Below are positions 45,740 through 54,171 of a DNA stretch of 64,000 nt, piece after piece. Source of the DNA: an uncultured Kordia sp. (lineage in GTDB: Bacteria; Bacteroidota; Bacteroidia; Flavobacteriales; Flavobacteriaceae). The notes under the pieces are model-generated. The model ran no database searches. It saw only the letters and a list, made by a program, of their open reading frames with translations, and had not been told where the DNA came from. Every line of letters starts with the position of its first letter. The first letter of the stretch is position 1. Both the position numbers and the translations under genes were made by a program. The stretch covers positions 124,001 to 188,000 of the forward strand of contig NZ_CANMEZ010000006.1 in assembly GCF_947496985.1 (NCBI RefSeq), given 5' to 3'.

Positions 45740-46005
45740 TTCGACAGGCTCAGCTACCAATTTCGACAGGCTCAGCTACCCAATTTCAACAGGCTCAGCT
45801 ACGCAATTTCAACAGGTTCTGCTACCCAATTTCGACAGGCTCAGCTACCAATTTCGACAGGCTCAGCTACCAATTTCAACAGGTTCTGCTACCCAATTTC
45901 AACAAGCTCAGCTACCAATTTCGACAGGCTCAGCTACCAATTTCGACAAGCTCAGCTACCTAATTTCGACAAGCTCAGCTACCTAATTTCGAGAGGCTCA
46001 GTTAT
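45740..46005. repeat. Tandem array of 22-23 bp repeats, about 12 units
   Basis: The core TTTCGACAGGCTCAGCTAC is repeated about 12 times with a 22-23 bp period; units vary as GACAGG/AACAGG/GACAAG and CTCAGC/TTCTGC. The core is of the TTTCGACAAGCTCAG kind found dispersed in Bacteroidota intergenic DNA. No spacers are unique, so this is not CRISPR. The mixed 22/23-bp period means a reading frame across it is not conserved. It starts one base after the response-regulator stop codon. Confidence 0.88.
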
Positions 46006-46166
46006 ACAGCTCAGACAAGTTGAACTATCTAATTTTGAAATGACTAAATGATTTAACATTTTATTCTTTATAGAGATTTATTCTATGATTTTCTAAATAT
46101 AAAAAAGGGTGTTTATCCTGTTCCTGTTTTTCTGAATTTGAACTACTTTGTTAGTAAAAATAAGTC

Positions 46167-46343
46167 ATGCCAAAGTTTATAGAAATCACCGATCTTGATG
46201 ATGTAGTATTTCAAATAAATGTAGATCATATTGTATCATATGCTGCATATGATGCACATTCTGTTATCTCATTATTGAATATTGAAAAAATTCAAACTAC
46301 ACTTACTGTAGAAGAAATAAACACGTTAATTTCAACTTCATAA
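46167..46343 (+). CDS. Small FlbD-like/FlbD-fold protein (58 residues)
   Basis: Read directly from the sequence: MPKFIEITDLDDVVFQINVD, then HIVSYAAYDAHSVISLLNIE and TLTVEEINTLIS. The layout (K-F-I-.-.-T-D-L, strand, N-x-D-H-I, strand, V-x-E/S-x-x-E) resembles small FlbD-like proteins found across Bacteroidota. Function unknown. A hairpin overlapping its 3' end (46319-46363) acts as terminator, supporting expression. Confidence 0.6.
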   Translation: MPKFIEITDLDDVVFQINVDHIVSYAAYDAHSVISLLNIEKIQTTLTVEEINTLISTS

Positions 46344-46363
46344 TGAGATGAAATAACGTGTTT
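46319..46363. terminator. Bidirectional hairpin at the end of the FlbD-like gene and CcsBA gene
   Basis: Arms AAACACGTT...ATTTCA and TGAAAT...AACGTGTTT, pairing 9+6 bp with one bulged A; loop about 14 bases. It lies between converging genes (stops at 46343 and 46388). Confidence 0.65.
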
Positions 46364-46387
46364 ACTTATATATATTACTAAAAAATA

Positions 46388-49300
46388 TTATTTTTTATAA
46401 TGAACTTTGTAACGCCAATAACTTACAACTCCGTATGCCAACCAAATGATTGTAGATACAATTACGAATTTGGGCCCTAAAACTGCGTCTCCAGTTGCAT
46501 AGGAATGTAATCCGCTTAATACGAAGTTTACACCGAAATAGGTAAACAAGATTGAGCCAAAAGCTGCGATTGCCATCCAGTTGAAAAACCATCTTCCGCG
46601 CAATCCTGGCACTAATCGCATATGTAATACAAAAGCATATACCATGATACTGATTAATGCCCAAGTTTCTTTTGGATCCCATCCCCAATAGCGTCCCCAA
46701 CTTTCATTTGCCCACATTCCACCAAGGAAGTTTCCAATGGTAAGCATTACCAAACCTATCGTAATTGCCATCTCGTTAATGATTGTAATTTCTTTTAGGT
46801 TCAGTTCCATACGTTTTTTGTTCTCTTTTGTTGTGAGTATGATCAGCAGCAACGAAACAATTCCTAAAATCATTGCTAAGGCAAAAGGTCCATAACTTGC
46901 TACAATTACTGCTACGTGAATTAATAACCAATAACTGTCTAAAACGGGTTGTAAGTTGGCAATGTTAGGATCGAGCCAATTCATGTGTGCTCCCCATAAA
47001 ATCATTGCTGTTACAAAGGCGGTTGACGCAATTGTTAAATCTGACTTTCGTCCGAATAACAATCCGAACAACATAGTTGCCCAAGCTACATAAATCATGG
47101 ATTCATAGGCATCACTCCAAGGTGCATGTCCAGAAATGTACCAACGAATTCCTAATCCTAATACATGCAAACAGAATAGGAACACTATTGCCCATTTTAA
47201 CACTTGTATGCTTCTACGGACTAGTTTGTTGTCTTTGAATATTTGAAATATAATTAAGAAGAACATCAGTGCGCCTACTCCTAAATAATACATCATTAGC
47301 TTTTCAAAGATGTTGTACTTATTGTATGTAATTTCCGCTTCTACTTTTAAGCTTGACGGTAATACTTGACTTCCCCATTCTTCTTGACGTTTGTGAAAAC
47401 TTTCGAGCATTCTGTCAGCTTCTTTGTAATCTTTATTCTTCTGCGAAGCGTTTAAAATCAAGGTATAGACTGGCATTGCATTTTTTACATATTTTGCATA
47501 TGCAGAATCTTTAATTCCCTGATTTGGATTGTCTAAATAGTTTCTTCCAGAGATCCATTTGTTGTTTTCATGTTCCGGAATTGGAAATATTTTTAAGATA
47601 TCACCAGAAACAGCTCTGTTTAGTAATCCTAATTTTAAATCGAAATCTTTTATCGCTTTTTGATATTGATTCGGTGTATTTGTAGCATACGCATCTTCCA
47701 AATATGGTGCAAGTTTGTAACGTCCTTGTTCATCAAAAAAGTCAGTAAGCTTTGCGTAGTAATCCGTTTTTTCAATTCCGATAATTTTACGCAAACTGTC
47801 ATGCTTTTGACGTTTTACACTAATGATATTTGCATTGTACCATAGTTTCGGATATTGAATCATGGACAACAATACTTGGTTTGCAGATAAATCGTTGTAC
47901 TTGTTAGATTTGCTTAATTTACGCACCAATTCTTGTGCAAAAGTATTAGCAGGTTTCATACGTCCGTCATCATCCTGAATGATTAAGCGTCCAAATTTAT
48001 CGGCATGTTCTTTAGCGACTACATTAGCTGCAATGATAGAATCTATTTGTACATCCGTGATTTCTTTTGTTACTACTTCATGCTCATGGTCTTCACCTGG
48101 TGCATGATTGTGTCCTTCATGACCATCTTGCTGAGTTACCGTTTCTTGTTGTGTCGTTACTTCTTTGGTCTTGGTTTCTGTACTTTCTTGCGCAAAAGTT
48201 CCAAAACTAAAAAGTAGTAATGCTATGATTGTTAACGGAGTTTTTTTCTTTTTTATCTTATCCAATTGTTTTTTCAAATCACCAAAGCGTGTGTTTTTAT
48301 CAAATAATATAACCATTAACGCTAGGTATAATAAGAAGTATCCTAAATAAGTAATATTTGTCCCCCAATAGTCATGACTTACAGAAAGAATTGTTCCTTT
48401 TTCATCTCTATCAAATTGTGCTTGGAAGAAACGATATCCTTTATGATCCATAATATGATTCATATAAATATCATAATCAAACGAAGGTTCGTCTACGAGT
48501 GTTACTCTACTCATAAACGATTTATAACCACCTTGTCCAACAGTTCCGGGGTAACGTTCCGCAATGAAATCGTTCAGTTTGATACTGAATGGAAGTTTCA
48601 TACGATCAGCTCCATAGTTTAACCAAAAATCTAATCCGCCAATACTCGTTTTTATTGGAGGATTTACCGTTCCTTTTCCTCCAATTAAGCGTACTTCTTC
48701 AGTTTCTCCATTGGTTGTCACTTCTAGAATGATTGCATCTGCCTGATCTTTTAGTTTTTCAGGAGTTTCAACAACTCCAATTTTTCCTTTTTTAGCAGGA
48801 TCTGGAATTACAAATTGCAATCCACCTAAGTTATATAATGATCGTAATTGAAAAGCTTGCAGACTATCTTTGACAACTTTTCCTCCTTGTTGTAAAGCCA
48901 TAATCATATAATCACCTTCAAACGGACTGTGAATTGTATATCCGTTTTCTGTAGATCGGATACTAATGATTGGTTTTACTTCTAATGAATCTTCTTCTTT
49001 TTTATTGAAAGAGACCAATATATTGTGAATACTTGCCGTTTTACCAGATTCTAAGAAGTGATTGTGACGATTTCCTCCGCCAGATTCTACAATTTTAAGG
49101 TATTCAATTCCGTTTTCATCTTCAATAATTCCTTCTTCAGCACCTTTAATATAGCCTTTGTAAGCAATCGTAAATTCTTGTCCGTTAAAATCATTTTTCC
49201 AAGGAAAGTTTCCTTGAAGCCAAGAACCTGGAGCAATTCCTTCAGGAGAAATTAAATAATCTCCTTTTAAAACTTTTCGTTTTGGCTCGCCATTTATTTC

Positions 49301-49687
49301 GCCATCTACAAAAGCTGAAATGTATGTTTTTTCGGAAAGAAATGTATTTTCAGTAGCACCTTCCCTAATTGGCATTACACCTTCATAACTTACATACCGT
49401 GTAATGAAAGCTCCTAGAATGATAAATATGAATGATAAGTGAATGAGTAATGTTGCCCATTTTTCTTTACGATGTAAACGGTATCGGAAGATATTTCCAA
49501 AGAAGTTTACCATGAATAACAACATGATTAATTCAAACCACCATGCGTTGTAAACATATATTCTAGCTGTTATTGTACTGTATTCGCTTTCAACAAAAGT
49601 TCCTATTCCCATGGCAAAAGCGAAAGCAAAAAAGAGGACTGCCATTAATCGTGTAGAAAAGAGAATATTCTTGATGATATTACCCAT
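46388..49687 (-). CDS. Fused ResB/CcsA cytochrome c biogenesis protein (CcsBA)
   Basis: 1099-residue System II haem lyase: haem is moved across the inner membrane and attached to CxxCH apocytochromes. The N-terminal ResB-like half (about 1-500) has membrane segments at 14-32, 40-60 and 75-95, with a large periplasmic domain. The C-terminal CcsA half carries the WWD-type haem motif WGRYWGWDPKETWALI and paired His in the membrane (VLGLGIRWYISGHAP, LLIHVAVIVASYGPF). A His-rich insert (DGHEGHNHAPGEDHEHEV, around 520) lies between the halves. Monocistronic; 424 bp without a gene upstream. Confidence 0.95.
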   Translation of the reverse strand: MGNIIKNILFSTRLMAVLFFAFAFAMGIGTFVESEYSTITARIYVYNAWWFELIMLLFMVNFFGNIFRYRLHRKEKWATLLIHLSFIFIILGAFITRYVSYEGVMPIREGATENTFLSEKTYISAFVDGEINGEPKRKVLKGDYLISPEGIAPGSWLQGNFPWKNDFNGQEFTIAYKGYIKGAEEGIIEDENGIEYLKIVESGGGNRHNHFLESGKTASIHNILVSFNKKEEDSLEVKPIISIRSTENGYTIHSPFEGDYMIMALQQGGKVVKDSLQAFQLRSLYNLGGLQFVIPDPAKKGKIGVVETPEKLKDQADAIILEVTTNGETEEVRLIGGKGTVNPPIKTSIGGLDFWLNYGADRMKLPFSIKLNDFIAERYPGTVGQGGYKSFMSRVTLVDEPSFDYDIYMNHIMDHKGYRFFQAQFDRDEKGTILSVSHDYWGTNITYLGYFLLYLALMVILFDKNTRFGDLKKQLDKIKKKKTPLTIIALLLFSFGTFAQESTETKTKEVTTQQETVTQQDGHEGHNHAPGEDHEHEVVTKEITDVQIDSIIAANVVAKEHADKFGRLIIQDDDGRMKPANTFAQELVRKLSKSNKYNDLSANQVLLSMIQYPKLWYNANIISVKRQKHDSLRKIIGIEKTDYYAKLTDFFDEQGRYKLAPYLEDAYATNTPNQYQKAIKDFDLKLGLLNRAVSGDILKIFPIPEHENNKWISGRNYLDNPNQGIKDSAYAKYVKNAMPVYTLILNASQKNKDYKEADRMLESFHKRQEEWGSQVLPSSLKVEAEITYNKYNIFEKLMMYYLGVGALMFFLIIFQIFKDNKLVRRSIQVLKWAIVFLFCLHVLGLGIRWYISGHAPWSDAYESMIYVAWATMLFGLLFGRKSDLTIASTAFVTAMILWGAHMNWLDPNIANLQPVLDSYWLLIHVAVIVASYGPFALAMILGIVSLLLIILTTKENKKRMELNLKEITIINEMAITIGLVMLTIGNFLGGMWANESWGRYWGWDPKETWALISIMVYAFVLHMRLVPGLRGRWFFNWMAIAAFGSILFTYFGVNFVLSGLHSYATGDAVLGPKFVIVSTIIWLAYGVVSYWRYKVHYKK

Positions 49688-50111
49688 TATGTAGCGTTAT
49701 CGTTTAGATCAAAATTTCAATATGCAAAAATACGGTATTTTACATAATTTAATGTCTATTTAACACTCAAATTCTACTTATTTTGGAATATTCTATGTTG
49801 TGCCCTGTTTTATCTTTTCAGAATGCGTAGGATTGCTTTTTTTAGTCAGTATTATCTACATATGTTTTTTATAGATTAGTCATATTAGCTTTTTTTTGGT
49901 TCGCAATTTTTAGTCTATTTATTTTTATTGAAAATCAACATATTAACAAATAATATCTATTCATAACCAAAATATCTAAAATCCGGCATATTAAAAGAAT
50001 GAATAAATTGTAATACAAAAGATATTAAAGTCATCTCTATTGTGGTTGAATCTTATGATAGTATGAACGAGTTTGATAGCGTTTCTAATACTTCTAGATT
50101 TAGTGATACAT
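49688..50111. other. 424-bp intergenic region, AT-rich, no feature seen
   Basis: Upstream of CcsBA and beyond the 3' end of the FolC-like gene, both on the minus strand. I found no ORF of note, no FNR-like palindrome and no strong hairpin. It must hold the CcsBA promoter. Confidence 0.35.
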
Positions 50112-51458
50112 TTAAAAAAAATGTAAGTTAGAAGGAATATTCCCATTTATATAATGATATGCTTCAATAGATAAAAATAATCCACCAGCAATTAAGATTT
50201 CCATATCATGTTGCTTAGCATAGCTTTTGCTAAAATCAATACTTTCTTCAATTGTTTCAAATTTAAAAACAGCATCTTTATTTGGATATATTCCTGTGAC
50301 TGTTTTTGCAATTTTATCAACCTCAGCTCCTTTGTGATAAGCACGTGTACAGACAACAGCATCCGCAACAGTTGTCAAGATACGTACAATACTTTCCACT
50401 TCTTTATCATACGAAACACCTGTGATCAGTATACAGGGTTTCTTTTTGAGTTTTGTATACGTATTCACTAATGAAGTCACAGCCGCAATTGTATGTCCAA
50501 CATCTATCTGTATTGTAGGATTGGTATGAATTTTTTCTAATCGACCTTTCCAATGAATATTTGGTAATGCTTGATATACAGCAGTCATGAAAGTTTCTTT
50601 TCCAATTGTTGGATAATTTTTTTCAAGCCATTTTTTAGTCAATAAAATCGCTACTAAAATATTACTCACTTGATGATCGCCGATTAAATTAGATGTCAAT
50701 TCTTTAAATTCATAGTCATCAACTGTAATATCTACAATCATTCTGTCATCGTCATACGATATATTTTGAATACTTGTATGCTCTTTTATTGGACATATTC
50801 GTATTCCTTTCTCAGTAGCATAGTTTTGTAATTTTTGCAATATATGAGCACTAACATCGCCTAAAATAACTGTAGCTCCTTCATTTGCCATATCTATTTT
50901 ATCAAAAGCGATCAATTCTTCTGTAGCTCCTAAAACATTTGTATGTTCTAACTCTACAGAAGTAAAGGCAACAAAATTTCCTGTAAAAACACGTGTAGAA
51001 TCGTGTCTACCACCAATTCCAGCTTCTAAGATAACGGTATCTGGTTTTTTCTCTAAAAAATAAGACAATGCAATACTTGTAAATACTTCAAAAGCGCCAA
51101 CTTCTTCTTGTAATTCTTCTGTAATTTTATTTTTTTTAAGATGAACCTCATCAAAAATTTTAGCTAAATCAGTTTGCGTAATTTTTTTATTATTAATGCT
51201 TATTCTTTCAGAAAATTCAAAGAGATGAGGAGAAATATATTGTCCAACATTTAACTCTAACGCTCTTAAAATATGGCTAATGATTACTGTTGTACTTCCT
51301 TTCCCATTAGTTCCGACAACATTTATAGGATCTACTTTGGTTGCCCAATCTGATGCTAAAACATCTTTACATAAAATATTCATTCGATGTAATCCTACAC
51401 CAGAACCAAACTTCGGAATGTTGATCAATTTCTGTGTCAGATTATCCATACTATGCAA
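50112..51458 (-). CDS. FolC-like Mur-ligase family protein, copy B
   Basis: 448 residues. ATP-dependent ligase fold: P-loop VGTNGKGSTTVII, YISPHLFEFSERI, EAGIGGRHDSTR, LEHTNVLG, and a C-terminal domain with TVADAVVCTRAYHKGAEV. It resembles folylpolyglutamate/dihydrofolate synthase. It lacks the usual FolC N-terminal helix motif and reads SGVGLHRMNILCKDVLAS there instead. It starts inside the 3' end of the upstream FolC-like gene (8-bp overlap), so it is translationally coupled to it. The substrate of this tandem pair is not known. Confidence 0.82.
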   Translation of the reverse strand: MHSMDNLTQKLINIPKFGSGVGLHRMNILCKDVLASDWATKVDPINVVGTNGKGSTTVIISHILRALELNVGQYISPHLFEFSERISINNKKITQTDLAKIFDEVHLKKNKITEELQEEVGAFEVFTSIALSYFLEKKPDTVILEAGIGGRHDSTRVFTGNFVAFTSVELEHTNVLGATEELIAFDKIDMANEGATVILGDVSAHILQKLQNYATEKGIRICPIKEHTSIQNISYDDDRMIVDITVDDYEFKELTSNLIGDHQVSNILVAILLTKKWLEKNYPTIGKETFMTAVYQALPNIHWKGRLEKIHTNPTIQIDVGHTIAAVTSLVNTYTKLKKKPCILITGVSYDKEVESIVRILTTVADAVVCTRAYHKGAEVDKIAKTVTGIYPNKDAVFKFETIEESIDFSKSYAKQHDMEILIAGGLFLSIEAYHYINGNIPSNLHFF

Positions 51459-52749
51459 TTATATGTTTTGAAACTAATTGTTTTCTCACTTCTCCAACCA
51501 TAAATATAGAACCTGCTACAACAATTGTTTTATCTGAATGATTCCTTATAATATGTTCGGTAGCATCCTGAATATTTCCATTTCCTTTATTAAACACATA
51601 AGAATCATCTATTTGTTGCGCGATTATTTCTTGTGAAATTGCTCTGTGAAAACTATCTACAATATAAATCGTTTTTGAAATTTTAGGAATGAGTGCGATC
51701 ATTTTTTGAAAATCCTTGCCTTCACTATTTCCAAAAAGTAATATTCTGTTTTGTGTCGTTGAAACATCATCTAACGATTCTACCAATGCGTTCAATGCAT
51801 GTGGATTGTGCGCAGCGTCTAAAATCCAAACGGGATTTTTACCTACAACTTCAAATCGGGCTTCCCATTGTGTCGTATTTACACCTTTTATCGCTTCAAT
51901 ATTTTTTAAAACACCTATTTTTTTAAGAAATAAACATGCTTCTATAACCAAATTAAGGTTTTCTTTTTGAAAAGTACCTTTTAAGGTTGGCTCCAAATTA
52001 ATAGACGCTTCTTCTATATGTACAGTTACTTTATTTTCATATAAATCATTAGTCCTATTTGTTATATAATTATTGGAAGTCAAATATTTGACATGATTCA
52101 ATTTTGCAGTTGTAGAGATGATTTCTTGTAAGAAATTAGGAATCTTTGAATTGATAATCAACGTGGTTTCAGGATTAGCGATTCCTGTTTTATTTGTAGC
52201 AACTTCTTCTAATGTTTCTCCTAGTTTTTCTTGATGATCTAAACCTACAGATGTTAACAACGCTAATATATTTGGTAATAAACTTGTAGAATCGTTAACA
52301 CCACCAACACCAGCTTCAAAAATAGCGACCTCAACTCCTTTTTTGTGAAAGAGTTCTATCCCGATAAGGATTAATACTTCAAAAAACGAAGGAGTATATT
52401 CAGCGCCTTTTTCTGCTACAAAATCATATAAAATTGGTTTGAGTTCAGTTACAATATCTAAAATTTCTTCAAGAGAAACTTGTACTCCTTTTATTCGAAA
52501 CCTTTCCGTTATTGAGACTAAATGTGGTGACGTAAATAATCCAACATTCGTATTTTCATATTGTAAACAAGAAGCTAACATAGAAGCGGTAGAACCTTTT
52601 CCATTGGTTCCAGCAACTTTGATTATTTTGAATGTAATTTTATCCGTAAATAAGGGTAAAAGCGCATCAAAACGCACTTTCATAGGAAGTTTTTTTGATA
52701 TTGTATTACTACACCAATTTAATAATTCATCTAATATTTTTGCTTCCAT
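51451..52749 (-). CDS. FolC-like Mur-ligase family protein, copy A
   Basis: 432 residues. P-loop VAGTNGKGSTASMLASCLQ, then LFTSPHLVSITERF, FEAGVGGVNDSTS, LDHQEKLGETLEEVATNKTG, and C-terminal WILDAAHNPHALNAL, the DAAHNP element typical of FolC, which copy B lacks (it has DVGHT). So copy A is the more canonical ligase and copy B has diverged at the active-site side. It is the upstream member of the pair; 91 bp separate it from the globin gene upstream on the same strand. Confidence 0.85.
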   Translation of the reverse strand: MEAKILDELLNWCSNTISKKLPMKVRFDALLPLFTDKITFKIIKVAGTNGKGSTASMLASCLQYENTNVGLFTSPHLVSITERFRIKGVQVSLEEILDIVTELKPILYDFVAEKGAEYTPSFFEVLILIGIELFHKKGVEVAIFEAGVGGVNDSTSLLPNILALLTSVGLDHQEKLGETLEEVATNKTGIANPETTLIINSKIPNFLQEIISTTAKLNHVKYLTSNNYITNRTNDLYENKVTVHIEEASINLEPTLKGTFQKENLNLVIEACLFLKKIGVLKNIEAIKGVNTTQWEARFEVVGKNPVWILDAAHNPHALNALVESLDDVSTTQNRILLFGNSEGKDFQKMIALIPKISKTIYIVDSFHRAISQEIIAQQIDDSYVFNKGNGNIQDATEHIIRNHSDKTIVVAGSIFMVGEVRKQLVSKHIIA

Positions 52750-52840
52750 ATAGCATTATAGTTACTATCTAAATTCGGGAAGCAAGTTATAAAAAATTGT
52801 AAGTATTGTTTATATGAATTAGGAAAATAGTATGCAGGTT

Positions 52841-53275
52841 TTATTGTGTAATACTTCTCGCCTGAAATATTTTTATATACATAAATGTTCCCATTTTACG
52901 AGCTCTATTTTTTGCCATGTTTGCTTTTTCGCCATCAAAGAGTTCTTCTAGCGTTTGCATCCAATAATTTAACCAAACTCCAAAATGAAGTTCTGTAATT
53001 GAATTATTTTCAGCAGCATCAACTTCGGCATGCTTTTCTAAAGGATTTCCTTTGTATTTAGCTACAAAGAATAGATTGGTTTCCCAAAAATCCGTTAGAT
53101 GTTCCAAATGATGTGGCCAATCTTTAATTTTTGCATTAAAAATAGGGCCTAATAATTCATCTTTTCTAATTTTAGCATAAAATGTGGTGACTAATACATG
53201 TACGTCTGCTCTATTTTGAATGTCATGTTTCATTTGCGGCTTGCTTGTTTTTTTATGTTGTACACACTTATCCAC
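52841..53275 (-). CDS. Group III-like truncated haemoglobin
   Basis: The better start is the ATG at 53233 (residue 15, MKHDIQNRADV), which overlaps the upstream stop as ATGA; the longer frame adds only a polar tail inside the previous gene. From this start it is 130 residues. Globin motifs: VLVTTFYAKIRKDELLGPIF, then DWPHHLEHLTDFWETNLFF with the FW-E pattern of group III trHbs, and HFGVWLNYWMQTLEELF. Such globins deal with NO, peroxide or oxygen. It is coupled to a membrane protein gene, and the cassette is preceded by a TGAT-N4-ATCA palindrome. Confidence 0.87.
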   Translation of the reverse strand: MDKCVQHKKTSKPQMKHDIQNRADVHVLVTTFYAKIRKDELLGPIFNAKIKDWPHHLEHLTDFWETNLFFVAKYKGNPLEKHAEVDAAENNSITELHFGVWLNYWMQTLEELFDGEKANMAKNRARKMGTFMYIKIFQARSITQ

Positions 53276-53670
53276 AATAATACAATTACTTTGATGATTT
53301 CTAACAATATATAATTGATATGTAAAATTGAATCTTCTACAGGTTGTCCTTGTACTATTTCTAATGCTCTCTGATCTAAGAAAGGTAGTAATAAAAACGT
53401 TTGAATTCCAATAATTGCTATTAAAACATGTAATAAATAACTTCTTTTAAAATTACCAGAAGTCATCGTTAATAGTGTAAATAGAGTTAAAAAGACAATT
53501 TCTATTCTATTGAGCGTTGTGAATATAATTCGTCCTATACTTACGCCAATACGCGTGTCTACTAATTCAGATTGAAATTTTAAGGGAGCTTCCATAAAAC
53601 TTATTGCCAATACCATTCCTAACCAAATCAATGTGACTAGGTATTTGTGTGCTTTTAGAAAATTCCACAT
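53230..53670 (-). CDS. Four-span membrane protein coupled to globin gene
   Basis: 146 residues with four spans (about 10-25, 55-70, 76-94 and 118-136). Motifs AISFMEAPLKF and IGRIIFTTLNRIEIVF are of a DUF4149-like small membrane family. No cofactor ligand is obvious. The stop overlaps the likely globin start as ATGA, and the upstream small membrane gene ends 45 bp before, so the three form one cassette. Confidence 0.65.
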   Translation of the reverse strand: MWNFLKAHKYLVTLIWLGMVLAISFMEAPLKFQSELVDTRIGVSIGRIIFTTLNRIEIVFLTLFTLLTMTSGNFKRSYLLHVLIAIIGIQTFLLLPFLDQRALEIVQGQPVEDSILHINYILLEIIKVIVLLWISVYNIKKQASRK

Positions 53671-53715
53671 TATAGAACTTGTTTTAAGGTGTGAACTTTT
53701 GTGTAATACTACGTA

Positions 53716-54042
53716 TTACATTGCATTGAAAACAATAAACGAAATATTTATTAGCAAACTCAAAATCAACATATTAAACACCCATTTTTCTTTCAGCTGA
53801 GCTAAAATAGCAGCATTGTAAAACGAAGTAAGTATTGTACATAAGAATAATTGTATTAACCCTGAAACAGTGTCTAATCCATTCATTAAAATATACATCG
53901 CTGCAATTCCTCCGATGCAACTTTGTAGAATAATTGTCAATGGAATATACATGGTGTATTTATCTTGAAACTCGTTATAGTATTTTGTATATAGTATCAT
54001 TTTGTTATGGGTTTTGTTCCTGACAAATGTCCGCACTCTCAC
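53716..54042 (-). CDS. Small membrane protein, first gene of globin cassette
   Basis: The preferred start is ATG at 54000 (MILYTKYYNEFQDKYTMYI); the longer frame adds a polar 14-residue tail (MRVRTFVRNKTHNK). It has three or four spans (about 33-50, 56-72 and 88-104 of the long form). No known family is recognised. The TGAT palindrome lies 60 bp upstream of the 54000 start, which is the expected distance and supports that start. Confidence 0.6.
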   Translation of the reverse strand: MRVRTFVRNKTHNKMILYTKYYNEFQDKYTMYIPLTIILQSCIGGIAAMYILMNGLDTVSGLIQLFLCTILTSFYNAAILAQLKEKWVFNMLILSLLINISFIVFNAM

Positions 54043-54054
54043 TATTTTTTTTCA

Positions 54055-54066
54055 TGATATATATCA
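54055..54066. promoter_or_regulatory. FNR/CRP-type palindrome TGAT-ATAT-ATCA
   Basis: Fully palindromic as ATGATATATATCAT (54054-54067). Centred 60 bp upstream of the ATG at 54000 that opens the truncated-globin cassette. Confidence 0.65.
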
Positions 54067-54171
54067 TATTTGGAAAGTTTGTTATAAAATTCTAGAGTTA
54101 TTTAGTTCAAATCGCACTAAAAGTACCGAGTTAAAGTTTCAAAAACCGTAAAGTGTTACTATTTTAGCAGC

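Noticed and set aside
45723-45986. An 87-residue open frame through the tandem array
   Set aside because: The array units are 22 or 23 bp, so the frame is an accident of the repeat and starts inside the response regulator; no gene-like composition.
45740-46005. CRISPR array
   Set aside because: Units are contiguous near-identical 22-23 bp repeats with no unique spacers and no cas genes nearby.
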